64,000 bases of DNA, from the NCBI GenBank assembly GCA_024102975.1, contig JAGFJD010000350.1, forward strand, positions 1-64,000, written 5' to 3'. The notes below the pieces were generated by a model. The model was not told where the DNA came from. It ran no database searches and was given only the letters and a program-made list of their open reading frames with translations. This stretch comes from Phaeodactylibacter sp. Its GTDB lineage: Bacteria > Bacteroidota > Bacteroidia > Chitinophagales > Saprospiraceae. Each line of letters opens with the position of its first letter. Position 1 is the stretch's first letter. The position numbers and the translations under genes were made by a program. This document shows positions 32,264 through 41,101 of the stretch, one piece after another.

Positions 32264-33127
32264 TCAGGCATACCGTTCTACGATGTTCCGGACCGGCTTC
32301 ACGTATCCGCCGCCGAACAGGTTGACATGGACCAGCAGGTAGTACAGCTGGTAGATGTCGATCCGCTCATCCAGCCCGGGCCGGCACGGGAAGGCTGCCT
32401 CGTAAGCCTCGTAGAAATAGGGGGAAAAGCCGCCGAACAGGCGGGACATGGCCAGGTCCATCTCCCGGTGGGAGAAACTGACTGCCGGGTCGATAAGCAC
32501 GGGGGTCGCGTTGGAGGCGGAAATGAAATTCCCGCTCCAGAGGTCTCCGTGGATCAGCGCGGGGGGTTCTGCCGGGCAGATTTCGGCGATGCGCTTGTAG
32601 AGCTTGTCAAAATCCGAAACGGCCCCGGGCCACAAACCGCGGTCAGTGATGGCTCGGCTGGCCTGGGGTTCCAGCCTTTCGAGAATATAAAATTCCGCCC
32701 AGCTGTCGTGCTGGTGGTTGGATTGGGGCAGGCTGCCGATGTAATTACTGTGGTCCAGCCCAAACTGTTGGCTGGTATGGCGATGCAGCTCCGCCAGCGC
32801 CCTTCCGAAGTTCTCCCAGAATTGCTGGTTGCGGGCATCCTCTTTGATGTACTCCAGGATCAGGAAAGCATAGCCCTCTGCCTCGCCGGTGCCCAGCGCC
32901 CGGGGCACGCGGACGGCACCGGTGTCGCCCAGCAGCCGGAGCCCCTGCGCTTCCTTTTCGAACATGCGGATGGCGCCGGGCTGGGCGTTCATCTTCAGGA
33001 AGAAGGGGCCCTGGCTGGTTTCCAGGAGGCGTGCCTCGTTAATGTCTCCCCCTCCGATGAAGGATGCCCGGTTGACGGGCAGGCCCAGCGCGGTCTCGCA
33101 GGCGGCCTTTACGGCTTGCGGAATCAC
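32264..33127 (-). CDS. Fructosamine kinase family protein
   Basis: 287 residues, the family length. An aminoglycoside-phosphotransferase-like fold: FIGGGDINEARLLETSQGPFFLKMN (N-lobe Lys), AYFLILEYI-like hinge (YAFLILEYIKEDA), LIHGDLWSGNFI (catalytic Asp loop HGDLWxGN) and PVLIDPAVSFSHREMDLAM (metal Asp). These enzymes phosphorylate ketoamines on glycated proteins or small molecules, leading to deglycation. The start codon is GTG at 33127, directly abutting the stop codon of the LytTR gene (33128-33130), so translation is probably coupled to it. Cytoplasmic. Confidence 0.92.
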   Translation of the reverse strand: MIPQAVKAACETALGLPVNRASFIGGGDINEARLLETSQGPFFLKMNAQPGAIRMFEKEAQGLRLLGDTGAVRVPRALGTGEAEGYAFLILEYIKEDARNQQFWENFGRALAELHRHTSQQFGLDHSNYIGSLPQSNHQHDSWAEFYILERLEPQASRAITDRGLWPGAVSDFDKLYKRIAEICPAEPPALIHGDLWSGNFISASNATPVLIDPAVSFSHREMDLAMSRLFGGFSPYFYEAYEAAFPCRPGLDERIDIYQLYYLLVHVNLFGGGYVKPVRNIVERYA

Positions 33128-33859
33128 TTACAAGCGGTTTTTGTTGATGATCTCGAGCAGCTCGTCCCGGTAATTTTTCCCGATCGGCAGGTGCTTGGCC
33201 TGGTTCTTCTCCAAAACTTCAACCATGTTCCCGACGATGGCCTCGATCCGGTCCACATTCACAATATAGGATCGGTGGATGCGCCGGAAAGTGCCCGGGG
33301 GCAGCTTTTCTTCCAGGCTCTTCATCGTTTGCAGGGTGATCACCCGGCTGTTTTCCATCCGGATGATGACATAATCTTTAAGCCCTTCGATGTAGATGAT
33401 GTCGGCGTAGTTGACTTTGACCAGTTTTTTATCTGCTTTGACGAAGATAAAATCGGGTTCCCCTTCTCCCTCCGCGTCGGCGGCGGCGCTTCCCCGGCCC
33501 TGGAGTTCGATTTGTTCCATGGCCTTGTTGACGGCCTTCATGAAACGCTCCAGGGAGATCGGTTTGAGCAGGTAATCCAGTGCATTGAGCTCGAAGCCCT
33601 CGATGGCGTAGTTCGGATAGGCCGTAGTGAAAATGACGAGCGGCGGGTGGCTGAGGGTTTTGAGGAAGTCGATGCCGGTAAGCTGGGGCATCTGTATGTC
33701 CAGGAACATGAGCGCGATATCGTGGTTCTTCAACGCTTCGTTGGCTTCCAGCGCATTGCTGCATTTTTCCACCAGATTGAGCTCCGGGATCTTTTCAATG
33801 TATGTTTCCAGGACATCCTGGGCCAAAGGTTCGTCGTCAACGATGATTACATTGATCAT
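33128..33859 (-). CDS. LytTR family two-component response regulator
   Basis: 243 residues. Receiver: NVIIVDDEPLAQ, phospho-Asp in LMFLDIQMPQLTGID, Thr in VIFTTAYPNYAIEGF and Lys in YLLKPISLERF. The LytTR domain (about 140-240) has FIFVKADKKLVKVNYADIIYIEGL, MKSLEEKLPPGTFRRIHRSY and NVDRIEAIVGNMV. It follows its kinase by 18 bp and precedes fructosamine kinase with no gap, forming a three-gene unit. Confidence 0.93.
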   Translation of the reverse strand: MINVIIVDDEPLAQDVLETYIEKIPELNLVEKCSNALEANEALKNHDIALMFLDIQMPQLTGIDFLKTLSHPPLVIFTTAYPNYAIEGFELNALDYLLKPISLERFMKAVNKAMEQIELQGRGSAAADAEGEGEPDFIFVKADKKLVKVNYADIIYIEGLKDYVIIRMENSRVITLQTMKSLEEKLPPGTFRRIHRSYIVNVDRIEAIVGNMVEVLEKNQAKHLPIGKNYRDELLEIINKNRL

Positions 33860-33877
33860 GAAATTCAGTTTAAAGTT

Positions 33878-34939
33878 TTATGCCAGATCTAATTTGAGGT
33901 TTACAGCGTAGGATCTTGGCGAATCCTCAATTTCCAGTTCGTATTGGTTTGGGTACAACAGGTTCAGGCGCCGGTGGATATTGACCAGCCCGATCCCCCC
34001 GCTTCGGCGGCTGTCCTGCCTGGGCGGGGTGTCCGGCTTGCTGTTTTCAATAAAAAAGTGGACTTTTTTCCCCTCTGCCCGGAGCCTGATGTTGACAAAG
34101 CCGGTGGAAATCTGGTTGCTCAGGCCGTGCTTAAAGCTGTTCTCCAAAAAGGGAATGAACATAAGCGGGGCGATCTTCTGGTCCGCCACGTCGCCTTCGA
34201 CTTCGAAGTTGATCTCCACGTTTTTCCCCTGCCGCAACCGTTCCAGGTCAAGATAATTGCGAATATAGTGAACTTCTTTGCTAAGCAGGACCTGTTTTTC
34301 GTTGCATTCGTAAAGCATGTAACGCATCATTTCCGACAGCTTGATCACGATCTCGGGCGCTTTGTCGGATTTCTTCAGGGTAAGGGCATAGAGGTTGTTC
34401 AGGGTGTTGAACAAAAAGTGGGGGTTGATCTGGGACTTCAGGAACCGCAGTTCGGATTGCATGGTTTGGGTCTGAAGTTCCTGTTTTTCCCGCAGATGGC
34501 GCGCCCAGTCGGCTATGATCTTGAAGATGGTGGAGGAGCCGGCGATGAAAAAAGTGACCAGAAAGTACCAGTTCATGTTCTGGAGCAGCTCCGCCTGAGT
34601 TTGTGGGTAGCCGCTGAATTTAAAGTAAAAGGCCAGCACCTTAAACGGGGTAATGATAAGGGCGGCCAGTATGAGCAGCCCGCAATAGGTGAGGAACCGC
34701 TTTTTGGTCAGGTAGTTGGGGATCAGGTAAAAGAGGTTGAAATACACGATCAACCCGTAAAAGAAAATGTTGATCAGTTCGTTGCTGAGGGTGAAGAAAA
34801 ACCCCTGCTCCGTCCCTTCTATTATCGTCAGCAAGGACAGCAACACCAACCAGAAGAGGGTGTGGTATGTCACCCGCCGGTTAAAAAATTCATAAACCTT
34901 GCCTGTGGTATTCTTTCGGACTGCTGTATCCATGCGCAT
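33878..34939 (-). CDS. LytS-type sensor histidine kinase
   Basis: 353 residues from the ATG at 34939 (an ATG at 34933 is as likely; the frame also has a TTG at 34942). Four transmembrane helices fill about 25-155 (TLFWLVLLSLLTIIEG; LINIFFYGLIVYFNLFYLI; FLTYCGLLILAALIITPFKV; MNWYFLVTFFIAGSSTIFKI). The His box is FLKSQINPHFLFNTLNNLYAL, the N box LMFIPFLENSFKHGL and the G loop GGIGLVNIHRRL. No periplasmic sensor domain. Partner of the next gene. Confidence 0.93.
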   Translation of the reverse strand: MRMDTAVRKNTTGKVYEFFNRRVTYHTLFWLVLLSLLTIIEGTEQGFFFTLSNELINIFFYGLIVYFNLFYLIPNYLTKKRFLTYCGLLILAALIITPFKVLAFYFKFSGYPQTQAELLQNMNWYFLVTFFIAGSSTIFKIIADWARHLREKQELQTQTMQSELRFLKSQINPHFLFNTLNNLYALTLKKSDKAPEIVIKLSEMMRYMLYECNEKQVLLSKEVHYIRNYLDLERLRQGKNVEINFEVEGDVADQKIAPLMFIPFLENSFKHGLSNQISTGFVNIRLRAEGKKVHFFIENSKPDTPPRQDSRRSGGIGLVNIHRRLNLLYPNQYELEIEDSPRSYAVNLKLDLA

Positions 34940-35434
34940 CAATTGTGCTTCGCCCGGGTTAAAATAGCAATTATTCGAGGATATTTTCGGGCTACCGGGG
35001 CGGGTTTTTAAATTATTTAGACACAGGGGCCCGATTGATCGCCGGGATACCTATATTTCCGGCAATTTGTACTTTTGCCCGGAACGGCGAGCCGGCTACC
35101 CGGCTAACGCTGGATCCCGCTTTTCAGTATTAAAAGCGGGATATGTTGTCCTGACGAATGCTGCGCATTGTCAGGATGCTGACAGCAAGCGTCAGCATTT
35201 GTCGCCGGCTTGGCCCTGTGGCCGCCGGAACAACTGGGTCCCCTGACGGACAACCGACAACAGCTTCACAGGTCGATACCTGGGGGCGTCCAATCATGGC
35301 GCCATGGCCTGCAAAACCGGGCTTCTCCGGCAAACGGGCCGCCATAAAATATCCATCCCGGCAACCACAGCCGGTGTTGGCTGTTATTAGTGGTGAATGT
35401 TCAGGAGTATTTACCGGAAAAAGTAAAAATATTC
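34940..35434. other. Intergenic region rich in hairpins, upstream of folE
   Basis: 495 bp with no recognisable gene. It holds three consecutive hairpins: ATCCCGCTTTT/AAAAGCGGGAT (35114-35124 with 35132-35142, 11 bp perfect); CCTGAC-AATGC/GCATT-GTCAGG (35150-35175, one bulged G); and ATGCTGAC/GTCAGCAT (35176-35183 with 35191-35198). The GTCAG/CTGAC words of the last two could also pair with each other in another way. No T-run follows, so they are not simple terminators. Confidence 0.65.
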
Positions 35435-36031
35435 ATGTCAGTAACCAAGTCAGAAAACTTTGAAGTCGATGCCCCGGAGGGCCTGATTGAGGATTTCGCC
35501 TCGGTGCTCCGGGAAGTTGGGGAAGACCTCACCCGCGAAGGCTTGTCCAAAACGCCGGAACGGGCGGCGAAAGCCATGAAATTCCTCACGCAGGGCTACG
35601 AACAGGATGCGGAAGCCATCCTGCGGTCGGCCATGTTCCGGGAAGACTACAGCGAAATGGTCCTGGTCAAGGACATCGAGCTGTATTCCCTGTGTGAACA
35701 TCATATACTGCCCTTTTTTGGCAAAGCTCATGTGGCCTATATCCCCAACGGTTACATCGTCGGCCTGAGCAAAATCCCAAGGGTGATCGATGTTTTTGCC
35801 CGCAGGCTTCAGGTTCAGGAACGGCTGACCCACCAGATCCTGCATTGCATCCAGGACACCCTCAACCCCCTGGGGGCGGCCATCGTCATCGAGGCCCGCC
35901 ACATGTGCATGATGATGAGGGGCGTACAAAAGCAAAACTCGATCACCACTACGTCCGCCTTCACGGGCGAGTTTCAGCGGGTGGAAACCAGGAACGAGTT
36001 CCTCAACCTCATCAGCTCCAAGTTGACCTAA
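35435..36031 (+). CDS. folE: GTP cyclohydrolase I
   Basis: 198 residues from the ATG at 35435 ([16 protein letters not shown]). It converts GTP to dihydroneopterin triphosphate, the first step toward folate or tetrahydrobiopterin. The zinc and active-site motifs are [25 protein letters not shown] (Cys and both His) and [16 protein letters not shown] (second Cys), with [13 protein letters not shown] and TTSAFTGEF as expected. Cytoplasmic, homodecameric in known enzymes. Followed by fabD 30 bp later in the same direction. Confidence 0.96.
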   Translation: MSVTKSENFEVDAPEGLIEDFASVLREVGEDLTREGLSKTPERAAKAMKFLTQGYEQDAEAILRSAMFREDYSEMVLVKDIELYSLCEHHILPFFGKAHVAYIPNGYIVGLSKIPRVIDVFARRLQVQERLTHQILHCIQDTLNPLGAAIVIEARHMCMMMRGVQKQNSITTTSAFTGEFQRVETRNEFLNLISSKLT

Positions 36032-36061
36032 GCCATCTTTCGAAAAATCAAACTTTAAACT

Positions 36062-36940
36062 ATGAAAGCCTACGTATTTCCCGGCCAGGGTTCCCAGTTC
36101 GAAGGAATGGGAAAAGACCTGTACGAAAGCTCGCCGGCCGCCCGGCAATTGATGGATTCCGCAAACGACATCCTCGGTTTTGACATTATCGACATCATGT
36201 TCAAAGGCAGGGCGGAAGACCTCAAGCAGACCCGGGTGACCCAGCCGGCTATTTTTCTTCACTCTGTGGCCAAGGCAAAAATGGCCGGCGAATCCTTCCG
36301 CCCGGACACGGTGGCGGGGCATTCCCTCGGCGAATTCTCCGCCCTGGTCGCTGCCGGCGCCCTGACTTTCGAGGAAGGGCTGGAACTGGTCTACAACCGC
36401 GCCCTGGCGATGCAGAAAGCCTGTGATGTAGTGGACAGCACCATGGCCGCCATCCTTGGCCTGGAGGACGAGGTAGTGGAAAAAATATGCGGCGAGGTTG
36501 ACGAAATGGTCGTGCCTGCCAATTACAACAGCCCGGGGCAACTGGTCATTTCCGGAACCGTGTCCGCCGTCGGCAAAGCCGTGGAAAAACTGCAGCAGGC
36601 CGGCGCCCGGCGGGCTGTCATCCTGCCGGTTGGCGGCGCTTTCCATTCCCCTCTGATGCAGCCGGCCAAGGAAGAGTTGCAGGCGGCCATCGAAAAAGCC
36701 CGGTTCAGCCAGCCTTCCTGCCCGGTGTACCAGAATGTGGATGCCAGCCCGCAGGTAGACCCGGAAAGGATCAAGGCCAACCTGATCGCCCAGCTGACCG
36801 CTCCTGTACGCTGGACGCAAACGGTGAAAAATATGATTAACGACGGCGTTACCGAGTTCATCGAAGTTGGGGGCACCGGCAGCACGCTCCAGGGGCTGGT
36901 AAAAAAAGTGGACCGCAAGTTTCCGACCAGCGCCTTGTAA
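36062..36940 (+). CDS. fabD: Malonyl-CoA-acyl carrier protein transacylase
   Basis: 292 residues; loads malonyl groups onto ACP for fatty acid synthesis. The N-terminal YVFPGQGSQFEGMGKDLYE and the nucleophile elbow VAGHSLGEFSALVAAGAL (Ser in GHSLG) are diagnostic. The catalytic His lies in LPVGGAFHSPLMQPA, and TEFIEVGGTGSTLQGLVKK is the typical end. It stands away from other fab genes. YqgE follows in the same direction. Confidence 0.96.
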   Translation: MKAYVFPGQGSQFEGMGKDLYESSPAARQLMDSANDILGFDIIDIMFKGRAEDLKQTRVTQPAIFLHSVAKAKMAGESFRPDTVAGHSLGEFSALVAAGALTFEEGLELVYNRALAMQKACDVVDSTMAAILGLEDEVVEKICGEVDEMVVPANYNSPGQLVISGTVSAVGKAVEKLQQAGARRAVILPVGGAFHSPLMQPAKEELQAAIEKARFSQPSCPVYQNVDASPQVDPERIKANLIAQLTAPVRWTQTVKNMINDGVTEFIEVGGTGSTLQGLVKKVDRKFPTSAL

Positions 36941-37053
36941 ATTTCGCCATATTGAACTATATAGGGGAAGTAAAAGGTTGTTATACTGACGAATGCAGCA
37001 GGACGGGGATTCGGTATCAATATGTAAACATTCAGTTACCCAAAGCACACATA

Positions 37054-37611
37054 ATGGTAAGACAAGAGGTTTCTATCGGGAAGGTATTGTTGGCGGAACC
37101 CTTTATGCTTGACCCCAACTTTAAGCGTTCGGCTGTCTTATTGTGCGAACACAGTGAGGATGGCAGCGTGGGCTTCATCATGAACAAGCCCCTGAAAATG
37201 CGCATCGATGAATTGATCGACGGATTCCCCGAATTTGACGCTGAAGTGTTCTTCGGCGGGCCGGTACAGACAGACACGATCCATTATGTCCACAACGTGG
37301 GAGGCCTGGTGGAGGACAGCGTTAAAGTCGCAGAGGGCGTGTTCTGGGGGGGGGATTTCGAAAAACTGAAGTTCCTGATCACTTCCAACCTGATCCTGCC
37401 GCATAATATCCGGTTTTTCGTTGGTTATTCCGGCTGGTCCGAAGGCCAGCTGAAGGAAGAAATGGGCTACGGATCCTGGGTTCTGGCAGACATGGACGCC
37501 AACTACCTGTTCAAATCGGAACCCCATAAACTGTGGACCCAGGTTATGTATAACAAAGGAGATGCCTATACGGTCATCGCTCAAATGCCGGATTCTTCTA
37601 ATTGGAACTAG
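37054..37611 (+). CDS. YqgE/AlgH family protein (DUF179)
   Basis: 185 residues from the ATG at 37054; the frame is open to 36952 but the upstream part is unlike the family. The family core is present: VSIGKVLLAEPFMLDPNFKR, SVGFIMNKPL, VFFGGPVQTDTIHYVHN, FVGYSGWSEGQLKEEMGYGSWV. The role is unclear; members are linked to transcription or stress in some bacteria. Cytoplasmic. A strong bidirectional terminator follows. Confidence 0.92.
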   Translation: MVRQEVSIGKVLLAEPFMLDPNFKRSAVLLCEHSEDGSVGFIMNKPLKMRIDELIDGFPEFDAEVFFGGPVQTDTIHYVHNVGGLVEDSVKVAEGVFWGGDFEKLKFLITSNLILPHNIRFFVGYSGWSEGQLKEEMGYGSWVLADMDANYLFKSEPHKLWTQVMYNKGDAYTVIAQMPDSSNWN

Positions 37612-37652
37612 TGGGCCCGTCATTAACTGCCGAAAGCGCTGCCTCGCCTGCA

Positions 37653-37690
37653 AAGAACCCCTCAGCGGATCGCTCCGCTGAGGGGTTCTT
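37653..37690. terminator. Bidirectional terminator between YqgE and M23 peptidase genes
   Basis: A 17-bp perfect stem (37653-37669 with 37674-37690, loop TCGC). On the + strand it is followed by CGTTTTGTTTT. The convergent gene ends at 37721, so it can serve both. Confidence 0.85.
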
Positions 37691-37720
37691 CGTTTTGTTT
37701 TGATGACGTCTGTCGTATAA

Positions 37721-39067
37721 TCAGGGATTGCCCTTTTCCATGGCTACCGGCGAATCGTCGATTTTCACGGGGCTGGCTTTTTCCAGCAAGGACAAGTACT
37801 GGTTGCGCAATTCGGTAAAGCGGGGCATATCCTCTTCCGGCAGGGGTTTCGCCGGGGGGAATTTCAGGTTGAGGTGGTTCACCTGCTTGCCGTTTTTCCA
37901 GAAGCGGAAGCAAACATGAGGGCCGGTAGCCAGTCCTGTGGAACCGACATAGCCGATCACCTGGCCTTGTTTGACATGAGCGCCGGGTTTGATGCCCTGC
38001 GCGAACTTTTGCATGTGCAAGTACTGTGTCTGGTAATCGCCGTCGTGCCGAATCTTGACAAAGTTTCCGTTTCCTTTAGTATAGGACGCTTTCAGGATGT
38101 ATCCGTCTCCAACAGCGTAGATCGGCGTTCCGTAGGGGGCCGCATAATCGGTGCCGTAATGCGGCCTGACGCGCTTCAGGATCGGATGGAACCGGTTGAG
38201 GTTGTAGTAGGACGAGATGCGGGAGTATTTCACCGGCGACTTCAGGAAACCGCGCTTCATCGGGCGGCCTTCCAGGTCGTAATAGCCGTCGGTTTTGCCG
38301 TTGTCGTAGTAAATGGCGTGGTATTCGTTATTGCCGGTTTTGTAATAAGCGGCGTGGACCTGGCCGATGCCAACCGCTTCGCCTTCGATGAACTGCTGGT
38401 CGTAGACCAGCTTGAATTCGTCATTTTTCTGGAGGTGGTGGAAGTCGATAGACCACTGCAGGGCATCTTCCATTTTGGCAGCCAGGTCGTAGCTCAGGCC
38501 CTGGCCGACGATCGCGTTCCACAGGGACGTCTCCAGCGTGCCGGCGGCCGACCGTACTTCCGTGGTTACTTCGCGCTGGTGGCGGTCCACGGTATTGTCG
38601 CCCCTGAGTTCGAAGACAATATATTCGAAAACGTTGGGTTCGTAGATCAGGTATTCAGCCTGCTGGGTGCTGTCCTTAGTCAGGATCGTGTAGGGCTTGC
38701 CGACCCGCAGGTGCCTGACGTCAAATACGTCCGCTGAATTGGCGACGATCCGTTCGATCGAAGGATAATCAACCTGCTGGGCCAGCAGAATGTCGGCCAG
38801 GAACTGGCCGGGTTGTATGGCCCTGTCCAGTACCTGGAAGGTATCTATGGCAAAACCGTACTTGATGGTGGGTACGGTGACGGGGAAAGAACCCAGTTCG
38901 ACGGGTTGTTCAGAAGCTACGATGGAGGCCTGGAGCCTGTCCTTGATATCTGCGCTGAAGTGGAAGAGCAACCCTCCGGCTAAAAGCGCTGACAAAGTTG
39001 AAATCCCGATCTTAAGTAATTTCTGTTTCTTTTGCAGAATTTGGGTAAACGAGTCTGGCAAATCCAC
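37721..39067 (-). CDS. M23 family metallopeptidase with LysM-less N-terminal domain
   Basis: 448 residues; GTG start at 39067 (no ATG is available before the membrane anchor). One N-terminal transmembrane helix (KIGISTLSALLAGGLLFHF) is followed by a helical/beta region (70-290) and the M23 lysostaphin-like domain at about 300-425. Zinc ligands: His and Asp in RPHYGTDYAAPYGTPIYAV, and the first His of TGPHVCFRFWKNGKQV. The usual HxH second motif reads HVC, so the last His is replaced by Cys. The upstream His of QYLHMQKF is kept. It probably cuts peptidoglycan cross-links in the periplasm. Confidence 0.88.
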   Translation of the reverse strand: MDLPDSFTQILQKKQKLLKIGISTLSALLAGGLLFHFSADIKDRLQASIVASEQPVELGSFPVTVPTIKYGFAIDTFQVLDRAIQPGQFLADILLAQQVDYPSIERIVANSADVFDVRHLRVGKPYTILTKDSTQQAEYLIYEPNVFEYIVFELRGDNTVDRHQREVTTEVRSAAGTLETSLWNAIVGQGLSYDLAAKMEDALQWSIDFHHLQKNDEFKLVYDQQFIEGEAVGIGQVHAAYYKTGNNEYHAIYYDNGKTDGYYDLEGRPMKRGFLKSPVKYSRISSYYNLNRFHPILKRVRPHYGTDYAAPYGTPIYAVGDGYILKASYTKGNGNFVKIRHDGDYQTQYLHMQKFAQGIKPGAHVKQGQVIGYVGSTGLATGPHVCFRFWKNGKQVNHLNLKFPPAKPLPEEDMPRFTELRNQYLSLLEKASPVKIDDSPVAMEKGNP

Positions 39068-39678
39068 TTTCTTTTGGTTTGGTTAAACAATCGCGTTACA
39101 AATGAGACAGATCAACCCTCCGGAGTGCTTATGCCTCCGCCCTGAAGTTGCTATAGTTTTTGGGTTGAAGTGTCGCGCGGGGACAGAGCTGGTTTGTCCT
39201 CGGCCCGGCCGGCAAAGAAGGGTGTCAGAAGGCTGCCGGGCGTTGGTCGGCTCTGGCCGCATTGGTGTGCATGGGATTGTCTTTCGTACGTTTCAGAATG
39301 TTGCCGTGTGTGCAAATATAGAATTGCATCGCAATTACACCTAATGAAATTTGTTAAAACTGCTGTTTTGATGCCTTTTTGTGGAAAACTTTTGGGTTTT
39401 CGGCTCAATTTTTTAGGGTTTTGTTGGCAAACTGGCGGTTTGATGTAAGAGCTGTCAACCGAAAAACCTGCCCGCCCCGGCCAGCTTTTTACATCCGGGC
39501 GGCGGGGCAGGCACGGCGTAAATAAGAACAACGCTAAAAACTGAAAAATCGCGGCCCGGGGCGTTCAGCCCGGTTGCCCGCCTAAATTAACCTGCCTCTC
39601 CGGCTGCCGCAAAGGAGAATGAGCCAGGATGCGAAATTGAGAAACAAGTGCCTGCGCAGGCTTTGTGAATGCCCTCGC

Positions 39679-39725
39679 CAACGGCGGACGGCGGACGGCG
39701 GACGGCGAACGGCCAACGGCGAACC
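39679..39725. repeat. Period-7 array (GGCGGAC/GGCGAAC/GGCCAAC)
   Basis: About six units: three GGCGGAC copies, then GGCGAAC, GGCCAAC and GGCGAAC. It ends 20 bp before the purM -7 box, where the -33 element would be expected. Confidence 0.9.
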
Positions 39726-39744
39726 ACTTTTCACAATAATCCCC

Positions 39745-39752
39745 TACCTTTG
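39745..39752 (+). promoter_or_regulatory. -7 box of the purM promoter
   Basis: TACCTTTG, a perfect TAnnTTTG, 23 nt before the ATG. The expected -33 position falls at the end of the period-7 repeat and shows no TTTG. Confidence 0.6.
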
Positions 39753-39775
39753 CAGCCAAATGGAAAAACTGAGCC

Positions 39776-40948
39776 ATGGCTGAACCAACCAAATACGGCC
39801 TGCGCGGCGTTTCCGCAACCAAGGCCGACGTGCACGCTGCGATAAAAATCCTGGACAAAGGGCTGTACCCCAACGCATTCTGCAAAATCCTGCCCGATGT
39901 GGCTGCCGGAGCCCCGGATTACTGCAACATCATGCACGCGGATACGGCGGGCACCAAGGGCAGCCTGGCCTACCTGTACTGGCGGGAAACCGGGGACCTG
40001 TCCGTCTGGGAGGGCATCGCCCAGGACGCTATCGTCATGAACCTGGACGATATGGCCTGCGTGGGCTGCACCGATAACATCCTGCTGTCTTCCACCATCG
40101 GGCGCAACAAAAACCTCATCCCCGGCGAAGTGATCAGCGCCATCATCAATTACGCCGCCCGCTTCGCCGAGGAGATGGCCCGGCACGGCGTCGGGATACA
40201 CCTGGCAGGCGGCGAGACAGCCGACGTGGGCGACATCGTCCGGACCATCGACGTGGGCTACACCGCCTTCGCCCGCATGAAGCGCTCCGACCTGATCGTC
40301 AACGATATACAGGCAGGCGACGTGATCGTCGGCCTGGCTTCCTATGGGCAGGCCTCCTACGAAACCGCCTATAACGGCGGCATGGGCAGCAACGGCCTGA
40401 CCTCGGCCCGGCACGACGTCTTCAGCCACATTTACGCTAAAAAATATCCGGAAAGCTACGACCCCGCCACGCCGGAGGAAGTAGTCTATCTAGGCCGCAA
40501 AAAACTGACGGACGAAATCGACATCGGCGGAGAAACCGTGACGGCCGGCAAACTCGTGCTCTCGCCCACCCGCACCTACCTGCCGGTGCTGAAACAGTTG
40601 CTGGCAGAGCTGAAAGGCGAAATCCACGGCCTGATCCACAATACGGGAGGCGGGCAAACCAAGGTGCTGCACTTCGTGGAAAACAAAACCATCATCAAGG
40701 ACAACCTGCTCCCGCTGCCGCCTTTGTTCCAACTCATCCATGAAGAATCCGGCACCGATTGGAAAGAAATGTACCAGGTATTCAATATGGGCTGCCGCCT
40801 GGAGGTTTATCTTCCGGAAAAAAATGCGCAACGGGTGATCGACATTGCCAGGGGGTTCCATATCGACGCCCGGGTAGTGGGCAGGGTAGAGGAGGGGCAG
40901 GGTAAAAAGCTGCACCTGGAAAGCCCCTATGGCGCCTTTGAATATTGA
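39776..40948 (+). CDS. purM: Phosphoribosylformylglycinamidine cyclo-ligase (AIR synthase), Bacteroidota form
   Basis: 390 residues, the longer Bacteroidota form. It closes FGAM to AIR with ATP in purine synthesis. PurM-fold motifs: HADTAGTKGSLAYLYWR, AQDAIVMNLDDMACVGCTDN (the Asp-rich ATP/Mg segment), LAGGETADVGDIVRTIDVGYTA, and GQASYETAYNGGMGSNGLTSAR. The second half has IHGLIHNTGGGQTKVLHF and MYQVFNMGCRLEVYL, as in the family. Cytoplasmic dimer. Not linked to other pur genes here. Confidence 0.93.
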   Translation: MAEPTKYGLRGVSATKADVHAAIKILDKGLYPNAFCKILPDVAAGAPDYCNIMHADTAGTKGSLAYLYWRETGDLSVWEGIAQDAIVMNLDDMACVGCTDNILLSSTIGRNKNLIPGEVISAIINYAARFAEEMARHGVGIHLAGGETADVGDIVRTIDVGYTAFARMKRSDLIVNDIQAGDVIVGLASYGQASYETAYNGGMGSNGLTSARHDVFSHIYAKKYPESYDPATPEEVVYLGRKKLTDEIDIGGETVTAGKLVLSPTRTYLPVLKQLLAELKGEIHGLIHNTGGGQTKVLHFVENKTIIKDNLLPLPPLFQLIHEESGTDWKEMYQVFNMGCRLEVYLPEKNAQRVIDIARGFHIDARVVGRVEEGQGKKLHLESPYGAFEY

Positions 40949-41101
40949 CCGGCCAATTATTGACAATGCATAGCTGTTAAAAAACTTGCCCCGCCCGGAT
41001 ATTATCCCTAACTTAACGCTCCTACACGTTCCAACCTGCCGTTGCCCGGCCTGATGCCAGGGCATGGCTCTCTCTGATTTATTCACCAAATCCCGGATAC
41101 T

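Larger units (their letters stand above)
39068..39775. other. Long intergenic region without recognisable gene
   Basis: 708 bp between divergent genes. Contents seen: a GC-rich imperfect hairpin (about 39468-39512, CCTGCCCGCCCCGG facing CCGGGCGGCGGGGCAGG), the period-7 array at 39679-39725 and the purM -7 box. Several short frames exist on both strands, but none has a signal peptide, known motif or convincing codon pattern. Confidence 0.6.

Noticed and set aside
32327-33892. Plus-strand open frame (521 codons) across fructosamine kinase and LytTR genes
   Set aside because: Both minus-strand genes have complete motifs; the plus frame is a GC-driven shadow.
35450-37048. Minus-strand open frame (532 codons) opposite folE and fabD
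   Set aside because: folE and fabD are certain from motifs; the frame spans two genes and their spacer with no domain.
38990-39540. Possible small gene in the long spacer before purM
   Set aside because: Short frames on both strands lack motifs, signal peptides and convincing starts; coding bias is not evident by eye.
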